DNA from: Euclidia mi
Lineage: Eukaryota; Arthropoda; Insecta; Lepidoptera; Erebidae
Length of the DNA stretch: 64,000 bases
Direction: 5' to 3'
Assembly (NCBI GenBank): GCA_944739405.2
Contig: OX123182.2
Location: 96,216,051-96,280,050 of the forward strand
The position numbers and the translations under genes are program-made. Position 1 is the first letter of the stretch, and every line of letters starts with the position of its first letter. The notes under the pieces were generated by a model that worked only from the letters and a program-made list of their open reading frames with translations, was not told where the DNA came from and searched no databases. Below are positions 1 through 10,050 of this stretch, piece by piece.

Positions 1-2510
1 AATCGAATGCGGTTATTAAGAAGCCGGTCTTATTTGTTGAGGAGGTCTGCATTCAGGTCGAAATAGCACACATCACCATAGTCGATAATAGGGAAGATTA
101 AAGTCTGCATGAGCATTACTTTAGTGCTAGAAGGGAGGAAGTTCTTTAAGCGGTACAACGAACGTAAGCATCCTGTCACTCTTTGACTAACAGAAGTAAC
201 TTGAGCCCGCCAGTTGAGGTGACTATCTATGTATAAGCCAAGACTTTTAACAACCGTGCTGAAGGGTATTGTTGTCTAGTTATACTTGACTGATGGAAGC
301 GCTGAAAGATCAACTTTGCTCATGTTGCGTTGACTGCCTATGATAATAGCCTGGCATTTTGCGGGATTCACAGCAACACCAAATCGTTCTGACCAATCAA
401 GTATAATAGACAGAGCTTGATTTATCTCACCAATAGCTGAAGCGATGTTGTCTACTCCTGCATGTGTATATAGCTGCAAGTCGTCAGCATACAGGTGATA
501 CGCACACTGAAGATTCTGAGTCAGGAGATTTATAAAAATAAAAAATAATAATGGAGAGAGAATGCCACCTTGAGGAACGCCAGACTGAAGGTTGCACCAT
601 GATGATGAAGATTCATCGTGGCGAACCGACTGTTGACGTCCCACGAGATAATTGGAGAACCATTCCAGCGCCTCTGGAGAGATCTGAAGACTGGAGAGGA
701 TGGATAGTAGGATTTCGTGATTGACCGTGTTGAAGGCGTTCGTGAAATCGACCAGAGCTAGCACCGTAACTTTGGTGTCTTCCATTCCCGCCCTAACATC
801 TCCAGTCACCTTCAACAAAGCGGTCACTGTGCTGTGTCCAGGTCTGAATCCGGATTGAAATCGGTTCAATAGATTATTGTGAATGACAAATTTTGAAACT
901 TGTCTGTGGACACAAGCTTCAATCACCTTGGAGAGAAAAGGAAGGATTGATATGGGTCGGAAGTGGCTGGGGAGAGAAGGATTAGGGATCTTAGGCAAAG
1001 GAGTTACTAAAGCTTTCCGCCATAGCAACGGAAAGGTACCTGTGTCGAGGGAAAAGTTGATAATATGCGTAATCGCTGGTAACAATTGATCAACAATGGG
1101 AACAATCATTTTACGACTAATATTATCGCAACCAGTAGCGTTGGATTTGATGGAGAGGATAGTCTTCTTGATCTCCCCGGGGGTCACTGAAGAAAATTTG
1201 AAGGGGTCTATGTTAAGACGAGGAAGGTTACGCAAGTAATTCAGAGTGTGACACTTGGTAGAATGATCCAAAAAGTTAAATGTGGAGAAATGTTTATTGA
1301 TTTCATCCAAACCAATTGTCCACTGGAGATCAAAACTGCGCTGTTTGCCAATACCTATAGTCCCGAGGAACTTCCAGATACTGGCAGGGGAGGATGAGTT
1401 AATATTGCTGAGAATATGGCGGCGTTTAGCATTACGTATCACCTGATTACACCGATTTCTTGCAACTTTATATAGAGACCAAAAGTCTTCTGTTTTGTGC
1501 TTTTTATATTTACGAAATGCACAATCCCTGCGTCTCATAGCGGTTTTGACCGCCTTCGTAATCCAGGGGGCAGGTGGACGCTTTAGTTTGACTTTTCGAA
1601 CCGGTGCATGAACATTATACAACTCGAGAACAGCGTTGTTAAAGCTCTCGACCTTTTCATCCATAGTTGCAGCAGCGGTCAGTTGATCCCAATTCATTGT
1701 AGCTGCATCTTTTTCCAGCTTATTTACATCCATGCGTCCAAAGCAACGAACATGCAGAACCTTAAGGGGAGGACGGGGAGGCTTAAGGATGTATGAGAGG
1801 AAGATAAGATCGTGATGGGAGAAACCTGGAGCAGGGATTTGACCATGTTTGGAGACTAGGTCAGGAGCAGAGGTGCAAATTAGATCGAGCCATGTATCCT
1901 CCCCATCGACATTGTGATGAGTAGCTTGCAATGGTAGAATATGGAGATTACATGACTCGACAATTTGCAGGAGCTTGCAGGATCTAGTGGACTGTGGAGC
2001 AAGGAGATTAGTATTAAAATCACCCATGATGATGTGGTGAGCGTATTCCGACCCTAAAGATTCCAGTATCGATTCGATACTGGAGAAGTAATCGACTGAG
2101 GGGGGACAAAAAACAACACCTATTACAATTTTGACTCTTTTGACCCAAACCTCAAGGAAAAGGTATTCAGCAGACGCAGAGATGTCAGAAGAGGAGATAG
2201 GCAGGATTTTATAAGGGAAATCAGAGCGGAGGTAGATGGCAACACCACCCCCTCTTCTGTTAACACGATCATTTCTGATTAAAATAAAACCTGGAAGAGG
2301 ATAAGTGGTAGAAGGGAGGTGAGGTTTGAGCCAACTCTCTGAAACCAGGATGGCGTGAACATTGACATTCGAAAAGGCTTCTAATAGATCACTATAATGG
2401 CTTGGCACACTTTGAGCGTTAATATGGCAAACATTTATCAAATTACCTGTTCTTTGATCGAAACTATATTGCAGGAAATCACCTAAAGTATCACTTGTGG
2501 AGCAAAAGCA
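1..2510 (-). pseudogene. LINE ORF2: endonuclease and reverse transcriptase
   Basis: A protein of more than 720 residues that would nick target DNA and copy the element RNA. Its N-terminus is an exonuclease-endonuclease-phosphatase domain with NAQS, SESW, GDFN, TWLDL and SHHDLIF motifs. After a basic linker comes a reverse transcriptase with motif A (LVDFTNAF), motif B (GVPQGGILSP) and the catalytic YADD. A stop near 276 breaks the frame, but homologous coding resumes in another frame at 1-240 with a further stop near 23. There is no in-frame ATG between the upstream stop near 2510 and the first endonuclease residues (the codon before INVCH is TTG). Either the start was lost or translation begins in another way. 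Family membership is firm; loss of function is inferred from the breaks. Confidence 0.85.
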
Positions 2511-3074
2511 GAATTAAAAGACTCATCTGATGACATAATCAAATATAACTAATATTATATGTAATAAGATTAAATAAGATATATAAATAAAAAAAAGAAA
2601 TATATATGTATAAGTAAAAAGAATAAATATATTATAAATATGTTTAAAAGGCTACCAATTTAAACTTACGTGTATTTGATTTCCTCTCCGCACCACCCGC
2701 CAGCCAACTCACAATAAATAAGTAGAGTAATTACATAACTTTAAATCTAAAATTACTGAACTGTTTTAAAAAACAAAAAGGAAGGAAACAAAAACAAAAG
2801 AAAAATAAAATAAGTTTTGTGTCAATTGACAGCACTAACAAAACGCAAAATTTATGATGTTACGAAACGAGCTGACAGTTTTGTCAATCATAAAGTCATC
2901 TGTCAACTAGAAAGTAAACAATGATGCACATTAAGCGCATGTTGTGGGTAATAAGAACAAGTCAAGAAACTTGAATAAAAATGGTTCACTGACACAAAAC
3001 TTGAACGAATCTGTAAATACGAAGTTAGATGAACAGAATATAACGCGATATAAGTTTAAAAACAACACAATCGG
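2511..3074 (-). other. AT-rich spacer between LINE ORF1 and ORF2
   Basis: No coding signal is visible. The stretch is A- and T-rich, with runs such as those at 2590-2640 and 2765-2815. It separates the two LINE ORFs by far more than is usual for this group, so a small insertion or an expanded linker is possible. No inverted repeats or target duplications were found. Confidence 0.5.
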
Positions 3075-3796
3075 CTAATTCTTGCGTGGCACAGTTTTTG
3101 CACTGCCGGCACCGTTTTTTGCTGCGGTACACGTATCACCTGCTGTCTTCGGGTGTTTAGTGATCACGAGCTTCAGTTCATTAGTGGAGGTGATCTTGGA
3201 GCGTGTCCCATCTGGAGCTTTTACTACGATAGTGCCGTCCTGAGTCCAGCATGAACGCATCCCAAAATGCTGTCGAGCCTCTGCAAAGAGTGACTGTCGA
3301 GTTTTGGTCAGGAACTCCTTAACCGCTATCTTTGAGCCCTTCAGCGCTGTCTTCGCTCGCCATACTGCAGTCCTGACGTTCACACTTGCAAACCGCACTA
3401 AGATAGGTCTGTGCCGCTCTTTACTGGGTGCACCAAGCCTGTGGCAGGTTGAAATGGAGCTCTCCTCAACATCCTTGATAGACACTCTTGAGTTGTCAGT
3501 TTGCAGTTGTCTTTGTTTGTCTCCGCTTCAGCAACCCCCAGGAAAATGAGGTCCTTTCGCCTGTGTCGTGTCTCCATTGCATCAAGCATGCCGAAACATT
3601 CATCTATCTGCTTGCGAAGAAGGCCAAGCATGGTGAACATCAGTTCTCGGAATGTCCTGAACTCTTCGGCTACTTTTGCCACGGTGTCTTTGGCAGGCCC
3701 CGCTGACTGGATTTGGCCTTCAAGTTCAGCCATTCGTAGCGCAAAGCACTCCTCCAAACTCTTCTGCGCCAACTGGATGTCCTCAAGTTGCGACAT
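3075..3796 (-). pseudogene. LINE ORF1: coiled-coil and RRM-like RNA-binding protein
   Basis: The N-terminal half (from the ATG at 3796) is rich in Glu, Gln and Leu and looks like a coiled coil. It is followed by a RRKDLIFLGV strand typical of the RRM-like domain in L1-type ORF1 proteins. The second half, in another frame, carries CHRLG, RPILVRF and a basic C-terminal domain with IVVKAPDG. In known elements such proteins trimerise and bind element RNA. The frame changes around 3485, where a short stretch of the RRM appears to be missing, so the two halves are not translated together. The assignment rests on domain order and motifs. Confidence 0.7.
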
Positions 3797-3830
3797 TGTG
3801 TAGTAATTTTAATAGACAGTAGTGAATTAT

Positions 3831-4261
3831 GTGATGTGCTGGCAGGTGGTATAGATTGAGTGATGCTTGTATTACATTAGCATTCCACTGTAAGTACTTT
3901 TAGTTTTATAGTTAATCTACTAACTTAAGGCAAAACTTGTACTCAAACTATTATTTTATTAATTAAATCAAAAGGGATCAATTTAAACACGTCTAATCTT
4001 TTTTAGCACCTACCGCCGAAAAAAAGTCGCCGAAAGAAATTAGTCCTCAGGTTTGTTGACCAAAGACGCGTTTTGATATAATGAAGATTAGAATGACGCA
4101 AATCTTGAACTAATTCGGATTTTAATTTTGTGCTTTTCTTATAAGAATGGCTATTAAGACTGATATAAGACTCTATATTTTATTCGGACATGTTTACACG
4201 GCTCTACAGTTTTATTTTCCTCGAACAGTTTTTTTTAATCCTGGCTACCTCTTTTAGTTGC
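3831..4261. other. Anonymous AT-rich DNA between two elements
   Basis: It holds the 5' flank or leader of the LINE on its left and ordinary AT-rich sequence up to the target-site copy that begins at 4262. I see no ORF, RNA gene or repeat that I can name. Confidence 0.5.
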
Positions 4262-4839
4262 ATGTTGTCCTTTCTTTTTTTTTTTTGGTGGACGAAGGGG
4301 TCTGTCAGACTCTTACTGACTAAAAACCAACCCGTGTTCCTCACGTACCCGTGTGTCGGAGGGTCGGGTATCGCTGAAGCATTCCTCGCTACCCCCCGAC
4401 GGGTATTGGCCCGCCAGATGGTCAGGCGGGCCCCGAACAAAACCCTCTTGGCGGCGGATGAAGGTGTTGGGCTCCGCCGCCAAAACACTCAGCGGCCGCA
4501 GAGGATAGGGAGGACGGCAACGCAACACCGCATCTTCTCTTCCTCTGCGGCCCCACCGCGACGCAACGATGGTGCGCCCCCATTTGGTCGCGGGAGATAG
4601 GGCGCGCGGCAACGCACTACAACACTTCTCTCCTCCCGCGACCGCACCCGACTGCGAGGGACAGAAGAACTGTCCCTCGCACCCGCCCCTTTGGACGCAT
4701 CCTGCGTAGGCCTCCGTCAAGCCCACGCGGAGTGTCCCCTCCTGGATCCCTCTTAGCTTCACCGCGGGTGACCAATCCACGGTTACTGAGCCCCCCCACC
4801 ACGACAAGGTGGAGATCCCACGGGGGGCATGTTGTCCTT

Positions 4840-4841
<2 letters not shown>
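4262..4841 (-). mobile_element. GC-rich ribozyme-headed retrotransposed unit, copy A
   Basis: On the minus strand the unit begins at 4828 with GCCCCCC, runs through GC-rich hairpins, and ends in a poly(A) tract (poly-T at 4273-4286). It is bounded by target duplications of the form ATGTTGTCCTTYC at 4262-4274 and 4829-4841. It has no convincing ORF and is about 555 bp long. The poly(A) tail, direct duplications and defined 5' start show target-primed reverse transcription. It may be a SINE-like parasite or the fused 5' and 3' ends of a larger LINE. Open frames across it are by-products of high GC. Confidence 0.85.
4744..4828 (-). ncRNA. HDV-like self-cleaving ribozyme, copy A
   Basis: Read on the minus strand from 4828, the sequence fits the nested double pseudoknot of the hepatitis-delta ribozyme. 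P1 is GCCCCCC with GGGGGGC. The next stretch is GTG. P2 is GGGATCTC with GGGATCC. P3 is CACC with GGTG around loop TTGTCGT. P4 is CCGTGG with CCGCGG. The P4-to-P2 joining segment contains GCTAAG, as in the antigenomic HDV ribozyme; its C would be the catalytic base. The predicted cleavage site coincides with the element's first base, as known for R2 and other LINEs that process their 5' ends this way. Folding was done by eye; cleavage is inferred. Confidence 0.72.
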
Positions 4842-4873
<32 letters not shown>

Positions 4874-5440
4874 GTATCGGGTTGGAAAATCCTCATGGAG
4901 TCCCTCCGCCCCGGGGGGGAAGGACGAAGGGGACTGTCAGACTCTTACTGACTAAAAACCAACCCGTGCTCCTCATGTACCCATGTGTCGGAGGGTAGTG
5001 GCCCGCCAGATGGTCAGGCGGGCCCCGAACGAAACCCCCTTGGCGGCGGATGAAGATGTTGGGCTCCGCCGCCAAAACACCCAGCGGCCGCAGAGGATAG
5101 GGAGGACGGCAACGCAACACCGCATCTCCTCTTCCTCTGCGGCCCCACCGCGACGCAACGATGGTGCGCCCCCATTTGGTCGCGGGAGATAGGGCGCGGG
5201 GCAACGCAACACCCACACGCCTCTCCTCCCGCGACCGCACCCGACTGCGAGGGACAGACAGAACTGTCCCCCGCACCCGCATCATGGGACGCATCCTACG
5301 CAGGCCTCTACCAAGCCCACGTGGAGCGTCCCCTCCCGGGATCCCGCTTAGCTTCACCGTGGGTGGCTTCTAACCCACGGTTACTGAGCCCCCCCACCAC
5401 GACAAGGTGGAGATCCCACGGGGGGGATGTTGTCCTTCCT
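4842..5440 (-). mobile_element. GC-rich ribozyme-headed retrotransposed unit, copy B
   Basis: A second copy of the same unit, lying head to tail with copy A and sharing the central target-site copy. Its poly(A) tract is the long poly-T at about 4842-4872. Its body runs from there to 5426, followed by the target copy ATGTTGTCCTTCCT at 5427-5440. Near its 3' end it carries about 50 bp (4873-4922) that copy A lacks, and it lacks about 40 bp around 4360-4405 that copy A has. The copies are otherwise very similar, with matched hairpins, so they are recent or related insertions. Confidence 0.85.
5338..5426 (-). ncRNA. HDV-like self-cleaving ribozyme, copy B
   Basis: This is the cleaner of the two folds. 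On the minus strand P1 pairs CCCCCCC (5426-5420) with a run of seven G. P2 pairs GGGATCTC with GGGATCCC at 5338-5345. P3 and its TTGTCGT loop are as in copy A. P4 is an 8-bp stem, CCGTGGGT with ACCCACGG. The joining segment GAAGCTAAGC follows and is a little longer than in HDV itself. Compared with copy A, P4 has an A-T pair where copy A has a G-T wobble, so pairing is kept despite change. The first base here is C rather than G. Confidence 0.72.
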
Positions 5441-6083
5441 GCTTCCTGTTGTTTTGCGGCAGTTTGTGTTCACTTTACTATTGTACAGTATAATTATTTT
5501 TATAACGAAGGTTTATTTTTTGTTTCCGTTAGAGTTTTGTAAATTGTGACTTAATTTTTAAAGTATTAAAGAGATTATTTTGGAACGCGTCTTGGAACAT
5601 TTGTAGCGAATCAAATCAATGAACCCCGGCTATTGTACTCCACGCTTAAATTTTGGGAAAATATTTGGATTTCACCTTCATTTTACAAATAGTTACCCCA
5701 AATTCATAATATTATTAGTATGTGAAGTTAAGAAATCTTCATTATCATATAATATTGTTTTTATACATTTTGTGTTTGCTCTATCTATATATAAGTTATG
5801 GCAGTTTAGTAACTTTTGTTATTAACACTTACTTAACATGGCTTTTTTACTGGATAAAGTATCGAACACGGAAACTAGATTACAAAAATTTAATTATATC
5901 TCTAGGCGCCGTTTAAAAATGAATAGATAACACGAAAATTTCATTTATTTTTCCAAGCAGAAGATGTTTTTAGCCATTCGTCGTACATTAGTTTGACATA
6001 AGTCAAATAGGTGCTTACATACTACCTCTACACACTAATTCACATTCACAGTTCCTACCAAGTGATATCTCAAGTAAACTCAC
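5441..6083. other. Anonymous AT-rich DNA
   Basis: No repeat, ORF above noise or RNA gene was recognised. Short open frames in this span have no coding character that I can support. Confidence 0.5.
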
Positions 6084-6213
6084 CGAACGATCGTTTAAGA
6101 CGTGGTCAAATACTTCAGATAAACTAAACGAGGCACCTCCATCTACGTCGGTTGTGTACGAAACCCGATCCTGATAATAACCTCTTTGTGAAGATAACGT
6201 TGCCAAACAAAAG
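6084..6213 (-). other. Weak candidate protein-coding exon
   Basis: On the minus strand an open frame of about 43 codons, including QRGYYQDRVSYTTD, starts just after an AAAG that could be an acceptor. It ends at CGTTCG followed by GTGAGT, a good donor. The preceding sequence is not a strong pyrimidine tract. The encoded peptide matches no family I recognise. It is the only place in the window where frame and splice-like edges agree outside an element, but chance can easily produce this. Confidence 0.2.
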
Positions 6214-6997
6214 CTTTAGGTTGAGTTTACGTTGAGACGGTTTTATTCGTGTTGTTTATTTTTAATGATCTGGGCATCGTTATACTTGTTGTTGCCAGCC
6301 GAAATAATGTTTTTCTTGGGCACAATTTCTTTTTTCCAAAGGACTTTGCATTCGAACAGTATTTTTTAAGGAGGTTTGCATTTGAGTTAATGGTTTTGCA
6401 CTGGTAATGGAGATTTTGATTCAGTGCGGTACATACAATTATGATTATCATACTAACGTTCACCTTCTTTCACATAACCGGTGAAGGTGTTACTTTATTT
6501 TTGCTCGTAGCTGATTTAAGGTATCCCTCTCAAGACCTAATAATTTACTGTCGTGTAAGGAAGTACTCAGCTCCGTTAATCAAATATATTTTAAAACCTG
6601 GTTAGTTATTCTTGAACTCACACATACCGATTGGAGAAATGATAAAGTTATATTGATATTATGTTCTGATAGACAAAAATCATCAATATCACCCTAGTGC
6701 TATTCTGATTACACCCCAACAATGTGCTTCAGAGCGCAGAGTCTGCTACTACTAGTAGGTATATCGAGATCACAAACGATGCCTTTCTGTTTGTCAAGAA
6801 ATATTTAATGGATTATAAATATATAGGTCATGTTTATTTTAATATCTATACATATTAAGAGTCTCCGCCGCGTCCTGTCTATCTGTATAAAAGCGAAAGT
6901 TCTAAAATTACCTAATAGATTTTATCATGGTTTTTTTCAATAGATAATGTGATTCCTGGGGAAAGTTAACTGTATAATTCATGTCTAGTTATTTAAT

Positions 6998-7470
6998 ACT
7001 AGCTTTTGCCCGCGGCTTCGCTCACGTTAAATTCGGGGTAACACAAAACTCCTTCATCATTCGATAGTTATTTTCACTTTAATTTTGTTCATAGGGATTA
7101 ATAAGAAATATAACCACAAAAAGTATTTAAAACATTTCTGTTAACACATCGATATACTTGTAAAAAAACCGTGTAAACAGTATTTTTAGAGTATCTTAGT
7201 CAAAAACGGCTAAACACGGAATCCTTATAGACGCGCTAAGTCTGTCGGTCTATCCGTATGACACAGCCACTTCATGCCGAAACTATTCAGTTTACACATT
7301 AGAAATTGGTAGGTAGATGTATTTTGTGAACCGCTTTACGACGTTATAGAAAATAAAAAACATTGAATATTAAAAGGGGCTCTTCATACATGGAACTGAT
7401 GTGGAAAATGGGTCGTTAAAAATTAATTTGAGGTTCCTAAAACCATTGTTTCTTAAAGTCAATCGTTTGA
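6998..7470 (-). mobile_element. Helitron-like 3' end followed by a lepidopteran-type dispersed repeat
   Basis: On the minus strand this ends in GCCGCGGGCAAAAGCTAGT, a GC-rich hairpin-prone stretch followed by CTAG and T, as at Helitron 3' ends. The stretch from about 7195 to 7470, containing a CTGTCGGTCTATCCG motif and AAATTGGTAGGTAGATG, resembles a repeat common in moth genomes. It truncates the LINE that begins near 7475. No Rep or helicase coding sequence is present, so the copy is non-autonomous or a fragment. Confidence 0.5.
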
Positions 7471-7474
7471 AAGA

Positions 7475-8076
7475 TATACTCATAAAGGGATTTCAGAGCT
7501 CGAATGAGGCTGCTGTCCACCCCATTCATTGACAGCACCGACTACATTTCATTCCTCTCCACTTTACCGTAAGCCTTTTCCAAATCCACGAATGCGCAAT
7601 AGACCTTTTGACGTTTGGCTAAAAACTTTTCGGCTATGCTTTGCAAGGAAAAAACCTGATCCGTACATCCCATACCCTTTCGGAATCCCGCTTGTACATC
7701 CCATATTTTCTTGTCGGTTACTTTCATAACTCTTTCAATCAGTACCTTTGCATACAATTTGCCAACAATGCTGAGAAGGCTAATGCCTCTATAGTTTTTG
7801 CAGTCTTGTTGCAAGCCTTTTCCTTTATAAAGAGGCACAACTACAGCTGTGGCCTAGTCATTAGGTACTCGGCCGGTGCTCCAGCACAAGTTATATAACC
7901 GCCGCAACTGACCAACTATGATGCCCTGTCCAGCCATCAGCATTTCGACTGTAATCCTATCATATTCTGCAGCCTTACCTACTTTCATACCTCCCAGTGC
8001 CTTCACGATCTCACCCACGCCAATAACGCTTTCATCATTGCTATCGTTACCATTCATTTCATCGATCGGTATATCT
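7475..8076 (-). pseudogene. APE-type LINE: reverse transcriptase half, split by the Gypsy insertion
   Basis: This is the downstream part of the element whose upstream part lies at 14530-16374. It reads from the pre-RT linker (VGEIVKALGGMKVGKAAEYD) through LYKGKG, NYRGISLLS, GFRKGMGC and the motif A block AFVDLEKAY, in which the Asp is kept. The reverse transcriptase is cut off before motif B and the catalytic DD. Stops at 7854 and 7542 each replace a conserved tryptophan. The clade is RTE-like or related; I cannot decide further. Confidence 0.8.
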
Positions 8077-8772
8077 TGTAACGGGTTCTGGTAGTAAAAC
8101 ACAGAAGAGGCTCTAGATGCGTTTATTGCCGAGTATTGTCTCACTTCCCTTGCACGAGTATGACCGACCAACAACACGACACTGGCCTGAACACTAAGGG
8201 CTGCAGTCTCCCATGCTGTTCCCTCCGGTAGTGTGTAGGCAGGCTGCTCGAAGGCTGCGCGTAGCGGTAGATCCTCGCAGGCCGTTGGTTCAGCTGGCAG
8301 ACGCCGGCGGTGCGCCGAAGGCGATGCAGGAAAATGTAGCGATCTAGGAGCGTAGCCCGGAGTTTAAGGTGAACCTGGAACCTGAAGGGAAACAGCATTA
8401 GGAAAGCCACAACAATTAGAGTCAGGCAGGCGGCGTCAGCCGGCCTCAGCTAGCAGGTAGAGAGATGGGCAGTACGCTGCTAACGCAGTAAATGTAGTGC
8501 TTACCCGTAGCTGGGACCAGGATACACGTAGATACGACGTAGGGTCAGTAGGTACGCTTAGTTATAGTAGGTAGGTAGTAGAAGCGACGTTAGAGTAGCG
8601 GTGCCAGCCTCTCTGTCGGCCTCTTTATATACCGGGCCCTCCATCAGGGTGAGAGTCGGTTTATGACCATATTTGGTCAGGCTTTGCGAGCGCGGACGAT
8701 GGCTTTCTCTGATTGGCCGAGCGTATGGGCGGTACTGTGACGCAACGCGGTAAGTACCGGACATACGTTACA
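8077..8772 (-). repeat. Gypsy element 1, 3' LTR
   Basis: Starts TGTAACGGG and ends ACGTTACA on the plus strand, so both ends keep the short inverted TGTAAC/GTTACA termini. It matches the other LTR at 13837-14529 apart from scattered substitutions and a 3-bp difference near 8473. The polypurine-like stretch AAGGCGGGCGGTA lies just inside it on the minus strand. Confidence 0.92.
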
Positions 8773-8939
8773 ATACCGCCCGCCTTAGGAGAGGATTTTA
8801 CGTGGCTAACAAGGAAAATCCGACTAGCTGCGTTAGGTCTATGAGTCCGCTACTGTCCAAGCTAAGACGGTATATAGAGAGAAGGAAGGGAAAGTCTTCT
8901 ACGGTTTGTAACAAATAGTTAAGCACCATAGTGTATAAG

Positions 8940-10050
8940 TTATAGGTCCTTAATGTGCCAAAACCCAATAGAATTTCCAGACGCTTCCGACAACTCGTAA
9001 ACGAGAGGCGACTTTTTATTAATCACTGTGCACTTCACGAATTTAGGGGCTAATTTCTTACAGAAAGACTTATCTTTGTCGCTCTGATAAAAAGTCCTTT
9101 TCCACACAGTGTCTCCTACATTAAACTCAGCTGGTTTACGGCGTAAATTATACGTTTGGGAATTCCTAGCATGAGCTTGAATGAGGAGTGCCTGAACTTT
9201 GTCAAATATGCCTGATAAGTGACCTATGTTTTTTGCGTAATCGTCCCTAGGTATGTATACTATATCATCAGCGTCCGTGTCGACATAGTGTGAGCCGCAT
9301 GGAACTAGTTCACGTCCATAGACTAAAAAACTAGGTGCATAGCCCGTGACTTCATTAACTGCAGTATTTAATGCAAACTGCACCTTAGGTAGGAGAGTGT
9401 CCCATAATCTCTGGTCATTTCCTACAAACGCCGCTAAGGTAAAACCAATGATTTTATTATAGCGTTCGACCGTATTGACATGTGGGGAATATTTAGGAGT
9501 ATAATGAAGATTAGGGATTTTGTACTTGCGCAACATAGCTTTTAAAGTAGCACTGACAAACTGTTTACCATTGTCCAATATAATGTAGATGGTATACCAT
9601 GAACTAAAAATATTTTTTCTTTCAAAATATTAGTTATTATTTCAGCAGTTGCGCGCCTGATAGGAAAAAGTAGACAGTATTTACAAAAACAGCAAGTTAC
9701 TACAAAGATGTAGGCGTTTTGTTTTCTTGTGACGGGTAGTGGCCCCACCAAATCTACACTAATGGTTTGGAAGGGTCGTGAACACACTTTGGGTCGTCCC
9801 ATGGTTCCCAATGGTGCATGGTTCTGATGTTTGTGCGCGATACAAGTGTCGCAAGAATTAATGAACTTAACGACGTCATCGCGCATTTTGGGCCAATAGT
9901 AACGCAGTGCTAAGCGCTTGTAAGTTTTAAATATACCGAAATGCCCAGAAGTGGGTTCGGCATGGTTCTCTAATATGGCATTATTTCAATCAGAAGAAGG
10001 TAGTAATTCTTTCCATTCGAACTCCTTACGTAGCCTACACCTAGATTTAA
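8940..10050 (-). pseudogene. Gypsy element 1 integrase
   Basis: Inserts element DNA into the genome in related retroelements. The N-terminal H2C2 zinc motif (HAEPTSGH then CDTC) is followed by the catalytic core with Asp in SVDLVGPL, Asp in DNGKQF and Glu in TVERYNK, so the DDE triad is visible. A basic C-terminal part follows, with NVGDTVW. The core is broken by a frameshift near 9570, and a stop sits just before the zinc motif near 9985. The family is certain and function is lost. Confidence 0.88.

Larger units (their letters stand above)
1..3830 (-). mobile_element. Two-ORF APE-type non-LTR retrotransposon, 3' end outside window
   Basis: A LINE on the minus strand with an L1-like ORF1 (3796 to 3075) and an endonuclease plus reverse transcriptase ORF2 (about 2510 to beyond base 1). 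The order ORF1, an AT-rich spacer of about 0.63 kb, then ORF2 fits a Jockey- or CR1-group element; an assignment to the Daphne or Kiri clade is a guess. Two relatives lie in the window, at 22915-23402 and 50200-52817, sharing the YADD block and the sequence after it. ORF1 has a frame change and ORF2 has stops, so this copy looks dead. The 5' end is not sharply defined but lies upstream (higher coordinate) of 3796. Confidence 0.85.

Noticed and set aside
4190..5373. Several overlapping open frames rich in Arg, Pro and Gly
   Set aside because: They lie on both strands of the GC-rich ribozyme units and follow from base composition and hairpins. No domain is seen.
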